Made by a program: the position numbers and the translations under genes. The notes under the pieces are model-generated. The model searched no databases. It was not told the origin of the DNA and worked only from the letters and a program-made list of their open reading frames with translations. A stretch of 64,000 bases of DNA from Mytilinidion resinicola (taxonomy: Eukaryota > Ascomycota > Dothideomycetes > Mytilinidiales > Mytilinidiaceae), in NCBI RefSeq assembly GCF_010093595.1, contig NW_022985457.1, forward strand, positions 180,226-244,225, in the 5' to 3' direction. Shown piece by piece: positions 23,141 through 34,229 of this stretch. Positions within the stretch are counted from its first letter, which is position 1; every line of letters begins with the position of its first letter.

Positions 23141-25072
23141 TGCCCACTGCAATACTGCGCAAGAGGTATGTTTTTCTTAGTGAGTTCGGCGTGCTCGGGT
23201 TGAGAAAAGGTGTTGATGCACCGAGGTGATGAGATTCGGTCGAAATATATCTCTAGTACCAATGCCAATGCCACCAAGCTTATCTAAGACGTTTTAGTGG
23301 GTGTTTCAGCCGAGCTCGGTGGACGAACAGCCACAGCGTCCAGGCCATCATTTCATCTGTAAAGTGGTTTACGGGGACACCCCCTCAGGTTTAGGCGGTC
23401 CTTCTCTTCCGGCTTAGCGTGTTTTTCTGCCCTTATGTAATCAGTCTTCGAACCTCCTCTAACTAACTATAAAAACACATACCCTGCTTCTCACTCCACT
23501 TTCTCGTCTTATGCATTACCACCAGATCCCTCCCCTTTTGAATTCCCGCTTGACGAAGGCTTGCATTCGGCTGCATGCCATAGTATAGACGATAGACAAT
23601 TACGGGAAATGTAGGATTTGTTCTAACAAAAGTCTACTATTATAAAAATGGAGGAGCTCGTTTGCGGCTACCTTACTTAGCTAACCAGCCCTGGAAGTCG
23701 GCCTGAATACCACATGACTTAGCTAGAGGCTTTTGCGATGACACAACCTCGACACCTTCCGGCAAGGGGCCACTGTTTATAGAAGTGATCGAGGAGGCGA
23801 CGAAGGAATCGCAGAAGGCGATGGAGGGGTGAATCAAATTTGCTTAGGTCAGCAGGTAAGGCGTGGTAGGGTGCGGAGGAACGATATTGGAGGTTTTTGG
23901 CTTGCAATGAAGACAAAATGAGTAATGAGAAGTGAACGCGTTTGACGCGTTTGGAACGACGCATCGTGATGCTTGGCATGGTGCTGAAGTTGCGAATGAT
24001 GCATGTAGAATATTGGCCTTCAACAACACCACGTCTGCAAAGCGCGTCAGACGAGAATCCGTGTGATGTTCTGTAGACGTGATAAAAGCCGGAAATAAGA
24101 GGCCACGACCCGTCTATGGTGCTGACGCCAAGGCTTTTGGGCGTCCGTCCCCGACGCCGCACTCTTCATTCCCCTCTCCATACACACTCTAGTGGAGCAA
24201 CTTTTACTCTCGAGCCACTGACCAGCGCTAGCATGCTGATACGCTGCAGGACATTGGACTCTCCCGTGACGAACACGCCGTATGTCAAGAATGCCTTACA
24301 GACAGATTTGCGGCGCGTCACCGCAGAGGACGCACTTTGCCTCAGCCGACGTCTCGCGATGTGCGCAGATGCCGCCTGCGCCACGAATGATATACGCCTC
24401 AGTAGAATGTATTCCAGATCCTGGTGCCTTCCGGAAGCCAATGTCGCCCAATCACGTTCGCGGCACAGTCATGAGTGGCAAATCCAGCTTTCAAACATTG
24501 ATGGAGCAAAGAGTGCTCCTCTTGTTGATTGCCAGCCATTCACTGATTTCTCATTGCTTTCTCAGGTGTTCGCTTCCAGCCACCTGTATAAAAGCTTTCA
24601 CCACACAGATAGTTCCACACAACAATATACATTTTTCCCTCCTTGCACCATCAAACATACCACCATAGCCACGCGAAAGCTTGATATGTGCCGCAATCTA
24701 TCCGCAGCTTGTTTCAAAGCGATCGACTTGACGAATCGAACGCCTGTTTATCTCCGAACCTAGTATTGCACACATCTAAATCGTGACTGCTTAGCGCTAC
24801 GCGCCGGCATCTTCATCGCCATGTTGCCAGAAACCCTCTGACGATGCGTCTACTAGAAGCCTCAACACTGGCAGTGCACACCCAACTTTAGCTCCTCCTT
24901 GATTCAGAGATGGCCCCCGATCCCGTGCCGCACCGCGAACTTCACCTACGACGTCGTACCTGGCTCCTCTTGCACTCCATCGCCGCAAATGTGTCCAAAA
25001 GAAATCGAATTTAGATCACAAGGAGCCATGTGTCCTTTTTCAAAGGACACGGTCAGGCAACCCGGGGGAATG
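23141..25072. other. Gene-poor stretch between the regulator and the subtilase
   Basis: Holds a dispersed-repeat fragment (23347-23411). From about 24280 onward it resembles 31137-31470, so it forms the upstream part of the segment duplicated downstream. Open frames at 23719-24162 (minus) and 24116-24763 (plus) lack any recognised domain. Confidence 0.4.
23347..23411. repeat. Dispersed repeat fragment, copy 1
   Basis: About 65 bp matches 40480-40547. Shared words are ATCTGTAAAG, ACACCCCCTCAGGTTTAG and GGCGGTCCTTCTCT, in the same order and orientation. Probably a remnant of one transposon family. Confidence 0.5.
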
Positions 25073-25080
25073 TATATAAG
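25073..25080 (+). promoter_or_regulatory. TATA box of the subtilase gene
   Basis: TATATAAG about 195 bp upstream of the start codon at 25275, followed by the pyrimidine-rich stretch typical of fungal promoters. The motif just upstream, AGGAGCCATGTGTCC, is conserved at 31369 in front of the duplicated relic. Confidence 0.45.
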
Positions 25081-25274
25081 TCTCTCGTCTAACTTCCCCA
25101 TCTTTCCCATTATCTTCTCGCTTGTTCCAGCGTTTCATTTTTACGTCCTTTATCTCTATGATATACATATCACTGTAGGAGAATCTACTACCCTTTCTCT
25201 TTGGCTTCAGAGAAGGTATTTGATCTATTTTTGGGGGTATTAAGGTCATAGGATCAATCACCACTTCAGCCAGT

Positions 25275-28200
25275 ATGCCAGGCCATCCGCGATGGTCCTG
25301 GACGGTTAGATTCCTAGTAAGTGTGCGACCACCTCGATATGCAGATTCTAAATGTCGCAGATTTCAGCGCTCTTGATTGCTTTCCATCAGCTTGTCTTCC
25401 GTAATGAGACTTGGGTAGACCTCGGATACTTTAACAACCTTCCAAAACCCTTGGACCTCTTCCGCCATCCACAATCGAAAACCCAACGTTATCCTACACT
25501 CTTGCTATCCATACCACAAGAAGGCGTTGTTTGGAAGCGAAGCCAAGCGACTGGCTTAGATAGTCCCTTTGGTGGTACTTTTGGTGCTTCCCACTCTGCT
25601 TCTGGTGCTTTTCACTCTGCTTCTGGTGTCTTCGGTCCCACTGGACCCATGTCACCACCTGGGAGTACTAGCACCTTTCAGTCGTATGGAACTTCGGTAT
25701 CGAGCATATTCACATCAGAAAGTTCATCGGGAGGTTCAGACAAAACAGCCGCTCTGTCTTCAACTACGACCTCCGCTGCTTCTAGTTCAAGTTCCTTCGC
25801 TTCAGTGTCATCAGCCAATCAGAATTCAGGCGGCTCCGCTAGCTCCAGCGCTAACATCCCACCTTCTACTGTCCAGGTCACAGCGACCGTCACTTCCATC
25901 CAAACCTCGACCGTCCAAATTACACCGGTGGCCCAAGGACCCGAGATTGTTATCGGTTCGAACACTTATCCGTTCGAAACGAAGACCAGAACTATTACCC
26001 AAGCAAGTGGTGGTAACATCGTAATCGGGCCAACGCAGGTGGTGTGCGGCACAGTCACTATCCCCCTCGGCGTTACCGGCACAGCACCCCAACTACTATC
26101 CTGCCTAGGAGAAACCATGGCGGCTAATCCGGCTCCGACATATAGAAACTTCTCCGATCTCGCGAAAGAATTGGATGTTGTCGTAGATAATCAAGAATTT
26201 GTGATTCTCCCATTCCCGTTCGCAATTCCACGCATACTCCCGTCCGCCACCAAGGTCGACAAGATTGAAATGTCTCCTTCCGGCGTCATTCTTGGAGGAG
26301 CCAACATGCCTATACCATCTGGGCTCACTAAAGAGACTAACCTTGGCAATGGTGTTAAAGCTAAGCTGGGAGGGAAAGAAAAAAAGAAGAAATCCAACTG
26401 TGGGGGCCTATTCGCCGCCATTAAATGCTTGGGTGATACTGCGGGGAAGGCAACAGAAGGAATTGCAGGAATTGTGAAAGACACGGGACCCTTCGTGCAG
26501 GGCACTGTTGATTCCATTGAAGAGGGCGCAATCACTAGTAAATTCAACTTGGTAGACAGCTGTAAGTATCCTAATTATCTATCAATGCTGGCTACCCACC
26601 ATACACATTGCTAACTAGCCCTAGTCGCACAAGACTTCGCGCATACAGTCAACGGCCTCATTGATGATTTCTCTTCTGAATTCTCTAACGACCTTAAGTC
26701 TATAGACGGAAAATTCAAGAGTCCAATACCAGGAGCCGGACCACCAGAAATAGGCCCCCTTCTTAAAAACGCTTGGCTGGAAGCAAAACACATGTCTAAT
26801 GTCGTTAACGGCGCCAAGAACCTGATAGATGCTCTCAAGAAAGGAGGCCCTCCTGATCTCATCGACGACGTGAAAAAGCAGCTAAAAGATCTCTTGAATA
26901 CAAACGTGCCAAAGCCAAAGGGTGGGCTCGGCCTTGAGATCCCAAGCCTGGAAGCCCTCAAGGACCTGGTGCCAGAAGATGACCTGCCAACTGAAAGCGT
27001 TCCCACAACGGCAACCGATCCTACATCGTCGGATCCACAGTCATTAATTTCTTTTCCAACTCTGTCTTTACACACGCTTTCGCATCCTTCTGCTACATCC
27101 GATACATCCTTCGATCAGCAGTCGACAGTTTCTTTTCCAACTCTCTCCTTACCCACGCACTCGCTCCCTTCTGCTACACCAGATATATCGGAGACCTCCA
27201 CGTCGGGAACATCTTCTTTGGCAACGCCGACAAGTGCTCCATTTACAACTCTACCTACTTCAGGGAGAAGCACGTCACTTCAGGCGTCCACCGCGCTACA
27301 GTCAACTCTTTCGACTTCCTTAGGAAGTACCCAGCAGTCTACGGCGGCATCTACGACTACTAGCTCATCAACTTCCTCTTCGTCGTCCTCTCACACGCCG
27401 ACTGCCGCAACCCAAGATTACTTAATCATGACCAAGTTCGGCACAGATTACGATACTTTCTCGAACTTTGTGAAAGACTTAGACAACAATTCCGGCGACC
27501 TTTCGGATCGTAGCAAATTCCCAGGGGTGGAATGGCCATTCTATTGTACTCAGATGAACGAGACGAAAGCTAAAGAATTGACGGATAGTGATAAGTACCC
27601 CTTCATCACAGGGGTTTTCGTTAACTCCCCTGGAGAAGATGGAGAGAGACAGCTGACTGCTGCCATTCCTATCGAAGATAAAAAAGAACATCTGCATGTG
27701 GCACGGGCTCCCCCAGTTCAAGAAGGTGGGTATCCGCCCAACCCGAACCTTGCCCAGAGAAGATGGGGTTCTCAATCAGTCAACCCCCTTAATCACCTCA
27801 ATATGATCTCACAGGCGCTCCCTGGAAAGGTTCCTGACGCGTATATCTTTGATCCGTCTCTTGGTAAGGGCAGTACCATCTACATCATGGATACTGGCTT
27901 TTCGCAAACCACAGTGAGTGAGGTAAGAAACGTATCGTCTTATTTCTCTTTTTCACTTAGTAACATTAGTTCCAGGAATTCGAGATGAATCGTATTAGAT
28001 CCCACGTAGTGCCGAATAGGTTCACACTAAGGGGAATCTCGGACACCACTAGGCACGCCCCGGAAGATATGACGGATATATCTGGGTTCAGAGGAGGTCA
28101 ATATCTTGGGCATGGAACCAGAATGGGCAGTATCGCTGCTGGTCGCTCCGCTGGTGTAGCTTCAAACGCAGATCTTGTCTTTGTTAAGGTCATGAATGCC

Positions 28201-30874
28201 GTTAGACCTCCAGGCTATCAACCACCCGATCAGAATAATCCGCCCGAACAGTCTGGGAAAGAGTTCGCACTGGTAAACCTCCAAGCTGGGGCGTTAATGG
28301 AGGGCTTCGGAGTTATATTTAACGATGTCTACGAACGAAACCTCAAAGGCCAAGCGGTCATCAATCTCAGTCTCAGTAAGAACTCCATGGTATTGATAGG
28401 CTACAATCCTAATGATGCTGCTAGATTCGGTAGAAGACGATCCAAACTTCGATGCCGTTAGCGATGTCATGAAAGCCGCTATTCAAGCATGCGACGATCT
28501 TGGAATCGCAATTGTGGCCAGCGCCGGTAATTTCGGAAATCCGAAACTGGATGAAGGGCAAAAACTATACCCTCTACATAAGAATGCCATAACAATGCAT
28601 GGTACTGACAATAATGCGGTAAGTTCTTTAGATTTAAACATGCCACGAACAGGATATCGATGCACTAACTCATGCCGTCCAGTTGATCACCGTTGGCGGA
28701 ATTGGTCGAGACGGCACCCTTTCGATTGATACGTCACCGCATACGCCCGGTGAAGCCGGTTCAATGACTCTATACGCCGCATTCGATGCGGTATGCGCAA
28801 CTGCTGTAGATTCACCGGCTTTTGCGTCAATGCACGGCACTAGCGCTTCCGCAGCTCTAGTTGTAAGTCGACCTCCTTTTCTAAGCCTCAGAGAAAGGTC
28901 TGTATCAGGTCATTACTAATTTGATGCAGTCCGGGCTCGCAGCATACTTCATGTCACTCGTAGCATTTATTTCGCAAGACTCAGGTTCCCGATTCAAACC
29001 CAGGGATCTCAAGCGATATCTCGTACATTATTCGCGGGAATTACATGAGCGAGGGCAAGCTGTAAGACAACATAATTTAAACAATCTGCAATATGATTAT
29101 CCGCCAACCTCTTGCAACGCTGTCTACAATAGGGCACCAGAAGGGTATGTCCTCTTTGACCTCTTTTCTACCAACAAGGGTGTTGACTTCAATCCCAGAA
29201 TTTGTGTGAGCAACCCCTTGAAGAGAAGGCGCGATTTTCCCGCACATCTGAGAAGGGAAAATGCGCCCATGTCATCCCAAACAGATAGCCCTACCGCAAT
29301 TCCCTCTGGGTTCCCATCTCTCAACGCTACGGAAGTTCTGATCATGTCAAGTGGGACTTTGATAGGGACTGCCTTCGACATACGAGAATTTGGCCTCGCG
29401 TGCACCTCAACTTCTGCAATACCGTCTTTCACCGCGTCGGTATCGTCCGTTTCAACTACCGTATCTTCGTCAGCGTCAACCAAATCACCAGCTTCATCGG
29501 CCTCTCAAGTATCATCGACCACGGCAACTCCGATCACATCTTCTACATCGTTGAGCATACCTCCCACACCGACGTATAAACCTGTAGAAGGCCCCCTATC
29601 ATGCAATAAGGACAAGATGAGCACGTGCCAACAGGGATCTGTCAAACCAAACCATGTCGACGAAGCCGCCAAGGACACATGTACACAACTGCAAAACATC
29701 GACTTCTATCCTAATAATACACGAATCAACGGTTACAGGGCATATGAAGGAGTGAGCTATAACTTCTTCGTTGAGTGGGACATGGGATGTATGAATGAGC
29801 CTAGACACCACTTCGATGATAATCTTGCAGTCTGTAAGGACATGTTCAAAGCCATGGTGTTCAACTGTAAGTCTATATGCCTGTTGTGTAACCATTCGAA
29901 TGGAGATGCTGACATATCTATCAGGCCCAACTAATCACGGCAGCGGTAAGAAAACATGTCTGATATCGCCGCATCTGACGTTGACTAACTCTGAGTAGGT
30001 GGAAACCACACGGAAGGGTGTGTACGACTTGGATTTGAGCCCACGTGTACGGACTCCCCGCCACCGAAGATTACCGAAGGCCCACTGGTGTGTAACGAGA
30101 AGAGAACTTGCCCCACCGATGCCCAAAGCGAGTCTGTAGACTACGTCGCACGGTCATTGTGCGACTCGAACTACAAGAATAATGAGCTGTTCACACCCAA
30201 GGATGGACGATGGGAGGGCAAGACAACCAGAACTACTGCATGGGGTGCTCCGACCCTATATAACGCTTACATGGAGTGGGACACAAGCTGTACCGCTGAA
30301 ACAGAGCATAAACTTGACGGGGATCCCGAGCACTGCATGGAGATGCTGACGGCGCCTTATCATAACTGCCCAAACGGGGGATTTGGTGAATGACTACTTC
30401 CTTCCCCTTCAGCGGCTTAATCTTATCTAATCATGTATTATTGTAGGTGGCTACCACTTAGAAGGCTGTGTTAAATTCGGCATCGACGTCACATGCGACA
30501 TGAAATTAGGCGAAGGTCCTCTCCAGTGCAACCCGACCTGGAACTGCGACGACGAGATTCAAGAATCATTGGTCGAAAAAGCGCTGACAGATTATGAATC
30601 TGCTGTAAACATTGTACGGACACTGTACGCAGACCCCCACAATGATCAGCTGAGCTGGGGTAAAGAGACCCACGGTTCCGCCGTGTACCAGTTTAGTGCT
30701 AGGTGGATAAAGGGATGTACAGCCGAAAATAGCCACGAGGTCTTTGGAGGAGATTGGCATAGTGTTTTTATGAGTACGTGGAAGGATTGTATGGATAGGG
30801 ATAACAATGGAGGGGCCGGTGGCTGGCATCAAGAGGGCTGCGTCGCGTACGGATTCTTCCCGTGGTGCACGTAG
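25275..30874 (+). CDS. Large secreted subtilisin-like protease (S8) with three C-terminal Cys-rich modules
   Basis: Ten exons: 25275-25316, 25361-26561, 26625-27922, 27976-28375, 28425-28618, 28683-28862, 28930-29866, 29925-29945, 29999-30385 and 30447-30874 (5,088 nt, 1,695 aa; frame kept across nine introns). Splicing exon 1 to exon 2 creates a signal peptide (MPGHPRWSWTVRFL then ISALLIAF). A Ser/Thr-rich, probably O-glycosylated part and a helical part follow. The S8 triad is visible: Asp 837 in YIMDTGF, His 893 in LGHGTRMGS and Ser 1099 in MHGTSASAALV, with an ASAGN oxyanion region between. A Ser/Thr linker leads to three homologous modules of about 115-125 aa, from about residues 1325, 1451 and 1576. 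Each starts EGPL-x-C, contains an Ala- or Glu-linked W(D/I)..C, and has GxHxEGCV. The modules might bind substrate or cell wall (inference). The function is extracellular proteolysis. Confidence 0.85.
29925..29945 (+). other. 21-nt microexon of the subtilase gene
   Basis: Encodes PTNHGS plus split codons between introns of 58 and 53 nt. The same microexon with its flanking AG and GT is still visible in the eroded copy at 31950-31970, which supports the gene model. Confidence 0.7.
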
Positions 30875-31136
30875 CGAGCGGGTTTGGATGCTTTGGCGCA
30901 GTTGAGAGTATTAGAGATTTTCGCTTTTGCGTTTAATAAGAAGTATGTTCTACTTTCATCTTCTTACGTCGGATTCTGCCCCTCGCCGGCCACCTCCATG
31001 CATCTTCAGCATACTCCGCTGATCACGTGACTCTAGCAATTTCTCAGGCCTTGACACCATAGGTCACAGCGTACCTTAGTAAGGACACTAAATTTCTAAG
31101 AAACCGTATCGTACTTCTTAGGCAATGGGACGATGC

Positions 31137-32806
31137 GCTGGTCGCAAACCAACAATGCCAGAATACAGGACAGGTTTGCGGCGGGGTTTGAGGCGCAGCG
31201 TCCTAGAGAACACACTTCGCCTCAACCAACATTCCGCAAGGTGCCTCCATATTGGCAATTTAAATCCTTATTTAGAGCATGGTTGCTTTAGAATATTCTC
31301 CTGGCCTCCTACTACGCTGCAGACTTTGCCTTAGGAGGTTTTATCAGCTCCCATTGAATCCGTCCCCGAGGAGCCATATATCCGTTTTTAAAGGGCACAG
31401 ATTCCAATATTTCATTTTATATATGAGTAGTCTTATCGAAGTTTCCATCTTTCTAAGCAATTTTTTTAAAAGATCATTCCATTTTTTATCTCGCTTCCTA
31501 TTGGGTTCATCGTAAGCCTAAAGATTACTGCTCGAAACCTTGCTATATTTCTTTACATCTTCTACGACGCCAACCCTAACTACGGCCACAACCACGGCCA
31601 CAACCCACAAGCCAGTTGAAGGACAGCTATTATGCAACGCTGATAGAAATAGGAACTTGTAAGGGAGGACCCGTCCAGCCAAACCAGGATAATGAAGCCG
31701 CCGCTAGTATCTGCCAAAAACTTCAAAACCTGGATTATACCCCTAACAAGGCAAAGATCGAAGGCTACCTGGGGTCGGGAGGAATTTATTACCGATCATT
31801 CATTAATTAGGACTCGGGATGTGCGGACGAAAGTGTACATCATTTTGGTAACGACCTTGCCCATTTTAAGGACATATTTAAAGCCACTGTATTCAACTAT
31901 AGGCTGGCCTGTAGTTCCTATGATCTGATACGGGGTGACAATCCCCTAGGCCCAGGCAATAATGGCAGTGGTAGGGCATTCCTATCATACTTTATAGTAT
32001 CTTACTAACTCCGAGCAGGTAGAAACCATATCAAAGGCTATGTTAGACTTGGTATTAAGAGTACCTGCTTAGATCCTGACCGAAGCTTACAGGTCTGTAA
32101 CCGTGGACAATCATATCCCAAGGATGGCCAGGCGGAGATGATTCATTATGCGGCTAATTCCTTATGCTCAAACTACAAGAACATATCACCACTCACACCA
32201 AACAGCCAGAAGTGATTTGCGGATTCCCCGAGAAATACACCCCCTACCACATACTCTGCATATATAGAGTGGGACACAACCTATACAACTGAAAAGGAAT
32301 ACACACTCAATAGTTATGAGGATTGCATGCAGAAGTTAACCGCACCTTATCACAACTATATAAATAACCAAGGGATTAGAGGCCACCGCTTGGAAGGCTG
32401 CGTAAAACTCGGCATCGACGTCACCTGCCCCCTCATTTGCAATCCCACGCCGTGGAACTGTGACGGAGGAGACATTGACGAAAAGCACATCGAAGAATAC
32501 ATTGAAGAATTCCAGGGTCATCAGAAGAAAAATTCAGACCACTATATATTATCTTCGGCTGATGGTCAAATTCACAGACACGAGATCGATGACGATCATA
32601 ATCACACTGTAGTGTACGTTTTCAGCGCCAACTGGACGACAGGTTGCACAGCCGAGACTAGCCATAATATCTTTAGAGGAGATTGCCATGAGCTTTCCAA
32701 AAGCACTTGGAGGGAGTGCAAATACCAAAATAGCGGATCTGGTGGTCCGCATATGGACGATTGCGCCTCGTTCAGTTTTAAGCCGTGGTGTGATATGAAT
32801 GGTTGA
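31137..32806 (+). pseudogene. Eroded partial duplicate of the subtilase gene (promoter plus C-terminal modules)
   Basis: Upstream sequence 31137-31470 resembles 24280-25140 (for example AGGAGCCATATATCC for AGGAGCCATGTGTCC). The protease part is missing. From about 31590 the three Cys-rich modules follow: HKPVEGQLLCN, then PNQDNEAAASICQKLQN, as in module 1; later PKDGQAEMIHYAANSLC; and an intact last exon with an ATG at 32327, ending at 32806 (HRLEGCVKLGIDVTC, TGCTAETSHNIF). The conserved Trp of module 1 is TAG at 31808-31810 (TGG to TAG), as expected from RIP, and several Cys are lost. Introns and the microexon persist, so this is a DNA-level duplication. Expression is unlikely, though the 3' part could still read. 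Confidence 0.75.
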
Positions 32807-33094
32807 GAGACTTTAAACGATACTCAATAGCTAGACTGCACAGATCTAGCAGTTTGTATTTCTTGCTGTCAAGATTCATGCTGGCTTTTAAGTCTGTCCC
32901 ACCAGCCTTCCATCAGACCAAGCCATCCAAGTTGGGTTTCCAGATGCAGAGGAGCAATTTATCTCCGCAACATAACGCTGTTGCTGCTAGGCATCATAAT
33001 TGTCATTCTTGTATGCGTCTTAACCTCAGCATTGTTCTTTTATATATTTCCATTTTACTGGTCGTCTCGTCGGTCCCCTGATGTTGCATATGTA

Positions 33095-33345
33095 AAATTC
33101 GATTTCAGAACACCATCCCGGCCTGGACCCTCACCACCAAAGATCAGAGTACGACATACAAGATGCCGTACCATTCCAAAGCTAGCGCCATAGGGATTGG
33201 TACGAAGTCGACAGAATTAGGGCTAGTACGAGATGCGTACCATTCCAAAGCTGGCGTTATGGGATTGGTACGACTCGCATACTAGTACAAATTCGGCAGA
33301 ATCGGGGCTAGTACGAGAGGCGTATTATTACAAAGTTGCGGCATG
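33095..33345. repeat. Degenerate GTACCATTCCAAAG-type repeat block, left copy
   Basis: Imperfect short units (GTACCATTCCAAAGC, GGGATTGGTACGA, GGGCTAGTACGA) recur every 40-70 bp. The block matches 42100-42420 in order. The copia element is inserted in it. Confidence 0.7.
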
Positions 33346-33350
33346 GGGAT
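33346..33350. other. Left target-site duplication GGGAT
   Basis: GGGAT directly precedes the 5' LTR and recurs at 39333-39337 after the 3' LTR. Five bases is the usual copia target duplication. Confidence 0.9.
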
Positions 33351-33477
33351 TGTTGAATGTCACGGTTAATGGTGGCTGAAACGATGTGACAAGGGGTGAG
33401 AATGGATACATATATGAGGCACCCCGCCCATCCATAGCCAGACAATGAAAAAAACAGACACAATCACTTGCTCAACA
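33351..33477 (+). repeat. 5' LTR of a Ty1/copia element (127 bp)
   Basis: Starts TGTTGAATGTCACGG and ends CTTGCTCAACA (TG..CA, with TGTTGA/TCAACA as short inverted ends). Its last 93 bases (33385-33477) are identical to 39240-39332. An inverted copy stands at 39386-39511. Confidence 0.92.
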
Positions 33478-33489
33478 GGTTATGAGCCC
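33478..33489 (+). promoter_or_regulatory. Primer-binding site for a half initiator-tRNA(Met)
   Basis: GGTTATGAGCCC abuts the 5' LTR. It is complementary to the anticodon arm of eukaryotic initiator tRNA-Met (GGGCTCATAACC). Drosophila copia uses this internal, half-tRNA priming mode, not the usual tRNA 3' end. Confidence 0.75.
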
Positions 33490-33800
33490 GGCTCGCACGA
33501 TTCAGGTTTTGAGAGATATATACCTACAGCTAAGCTTCCGCAGCAAGTGATGATCTTATGAGCGATGAAGTTAATATCTGCGAAACAGTCCAATAAGAAC
33601 TCGGAACAAGACGGATCACCCTCCATCCGACGAAATCACAAACACCATAAATGTGATAGGGGTAGATATCACAGTGATAACCCCTGTGATAGGCGAATTG
33701 AAACCATGCCGAAACGGAAGGGGCAGAATCGACCCCACAACATGCGCTCTACGTCGTGCATATGAAATGACACCGAGAATACAAGAAGAGGTCGGGAAAG

Positions 33801-34229
33801 ATGTCAACTCCAACGACAAGATCGCGAATTGACCTCCTCAAACCGCAACCACTACGAAAGAAACAGCGAAACAAAACCCACCGCTGGACAAGAGAGGAAG
33901 TAAATGACATCTCTTATCTTCGGCTAGACCGTAAGTGGACTTGGGGTCAGATTCAAAGCACGCTTTTCCCGTCAACATCGGTTGGCGCAGTCAAGATCGC
34001 ATTCTTTCGCCTACCTCTTAAGGAGCGTATACGCCGCGCGTTAATTGTGTCCTCCCGCACCGGGGCTATTAAGCACTCCCGGTTTAAACAAGAACCAGAC
34101 GCCCTATTTTCTAAGGCTAGGAAGAAATATATTACTAATAACAACAATATCACGCGTTATAACCTCCGACCGAATAGACCTATAAGTTTCCAGGGAATTA
34201 GGTCGCAATACCCGGTTAACCGCCGATAA
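33801..34229 (+). CDS. Myb/SANT-like small ORF carried inside the copia element
   Basis: An intact 142-codon frame lies between the primer-binding site and the ruined polyprotein. A helix-rich core reads HRWTREEVNDISYLRLDRKW, TWGQIQSTLFPSTSVGAVKI, with Trp spacing like fungal Myb/SANT-type DNA-binding domains; a basic, Asn-rich tail follows. The base composition is normal, unlike the AT-rich DNA that begins right after it. It may be a captured host gene, an unusual gag-region ORF or a remnant of one. Family assignment rests on pattern memory only. Confidence 0.45.
   Translation: MSTPTTRSRIDLLKPQPLRKKQRNKTHRWTREEVNDISYLRLDRKWTWGQIQSTLFPSTSVGAVKIAFFRLPLKERIRRALIVSSRTGAIKHSRFKQEPDALFSKARKKYITNNNNITRYNLRPNRPISFQGIRSQYPVNRR

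Noticed and set aside
24116..24763. 215-codon plus-strand frame upstream of the subtilase
   Set aside because: It lies in a segment duplicated at 31137-31470, where the frame is not kept, so it is not under coding constraint.
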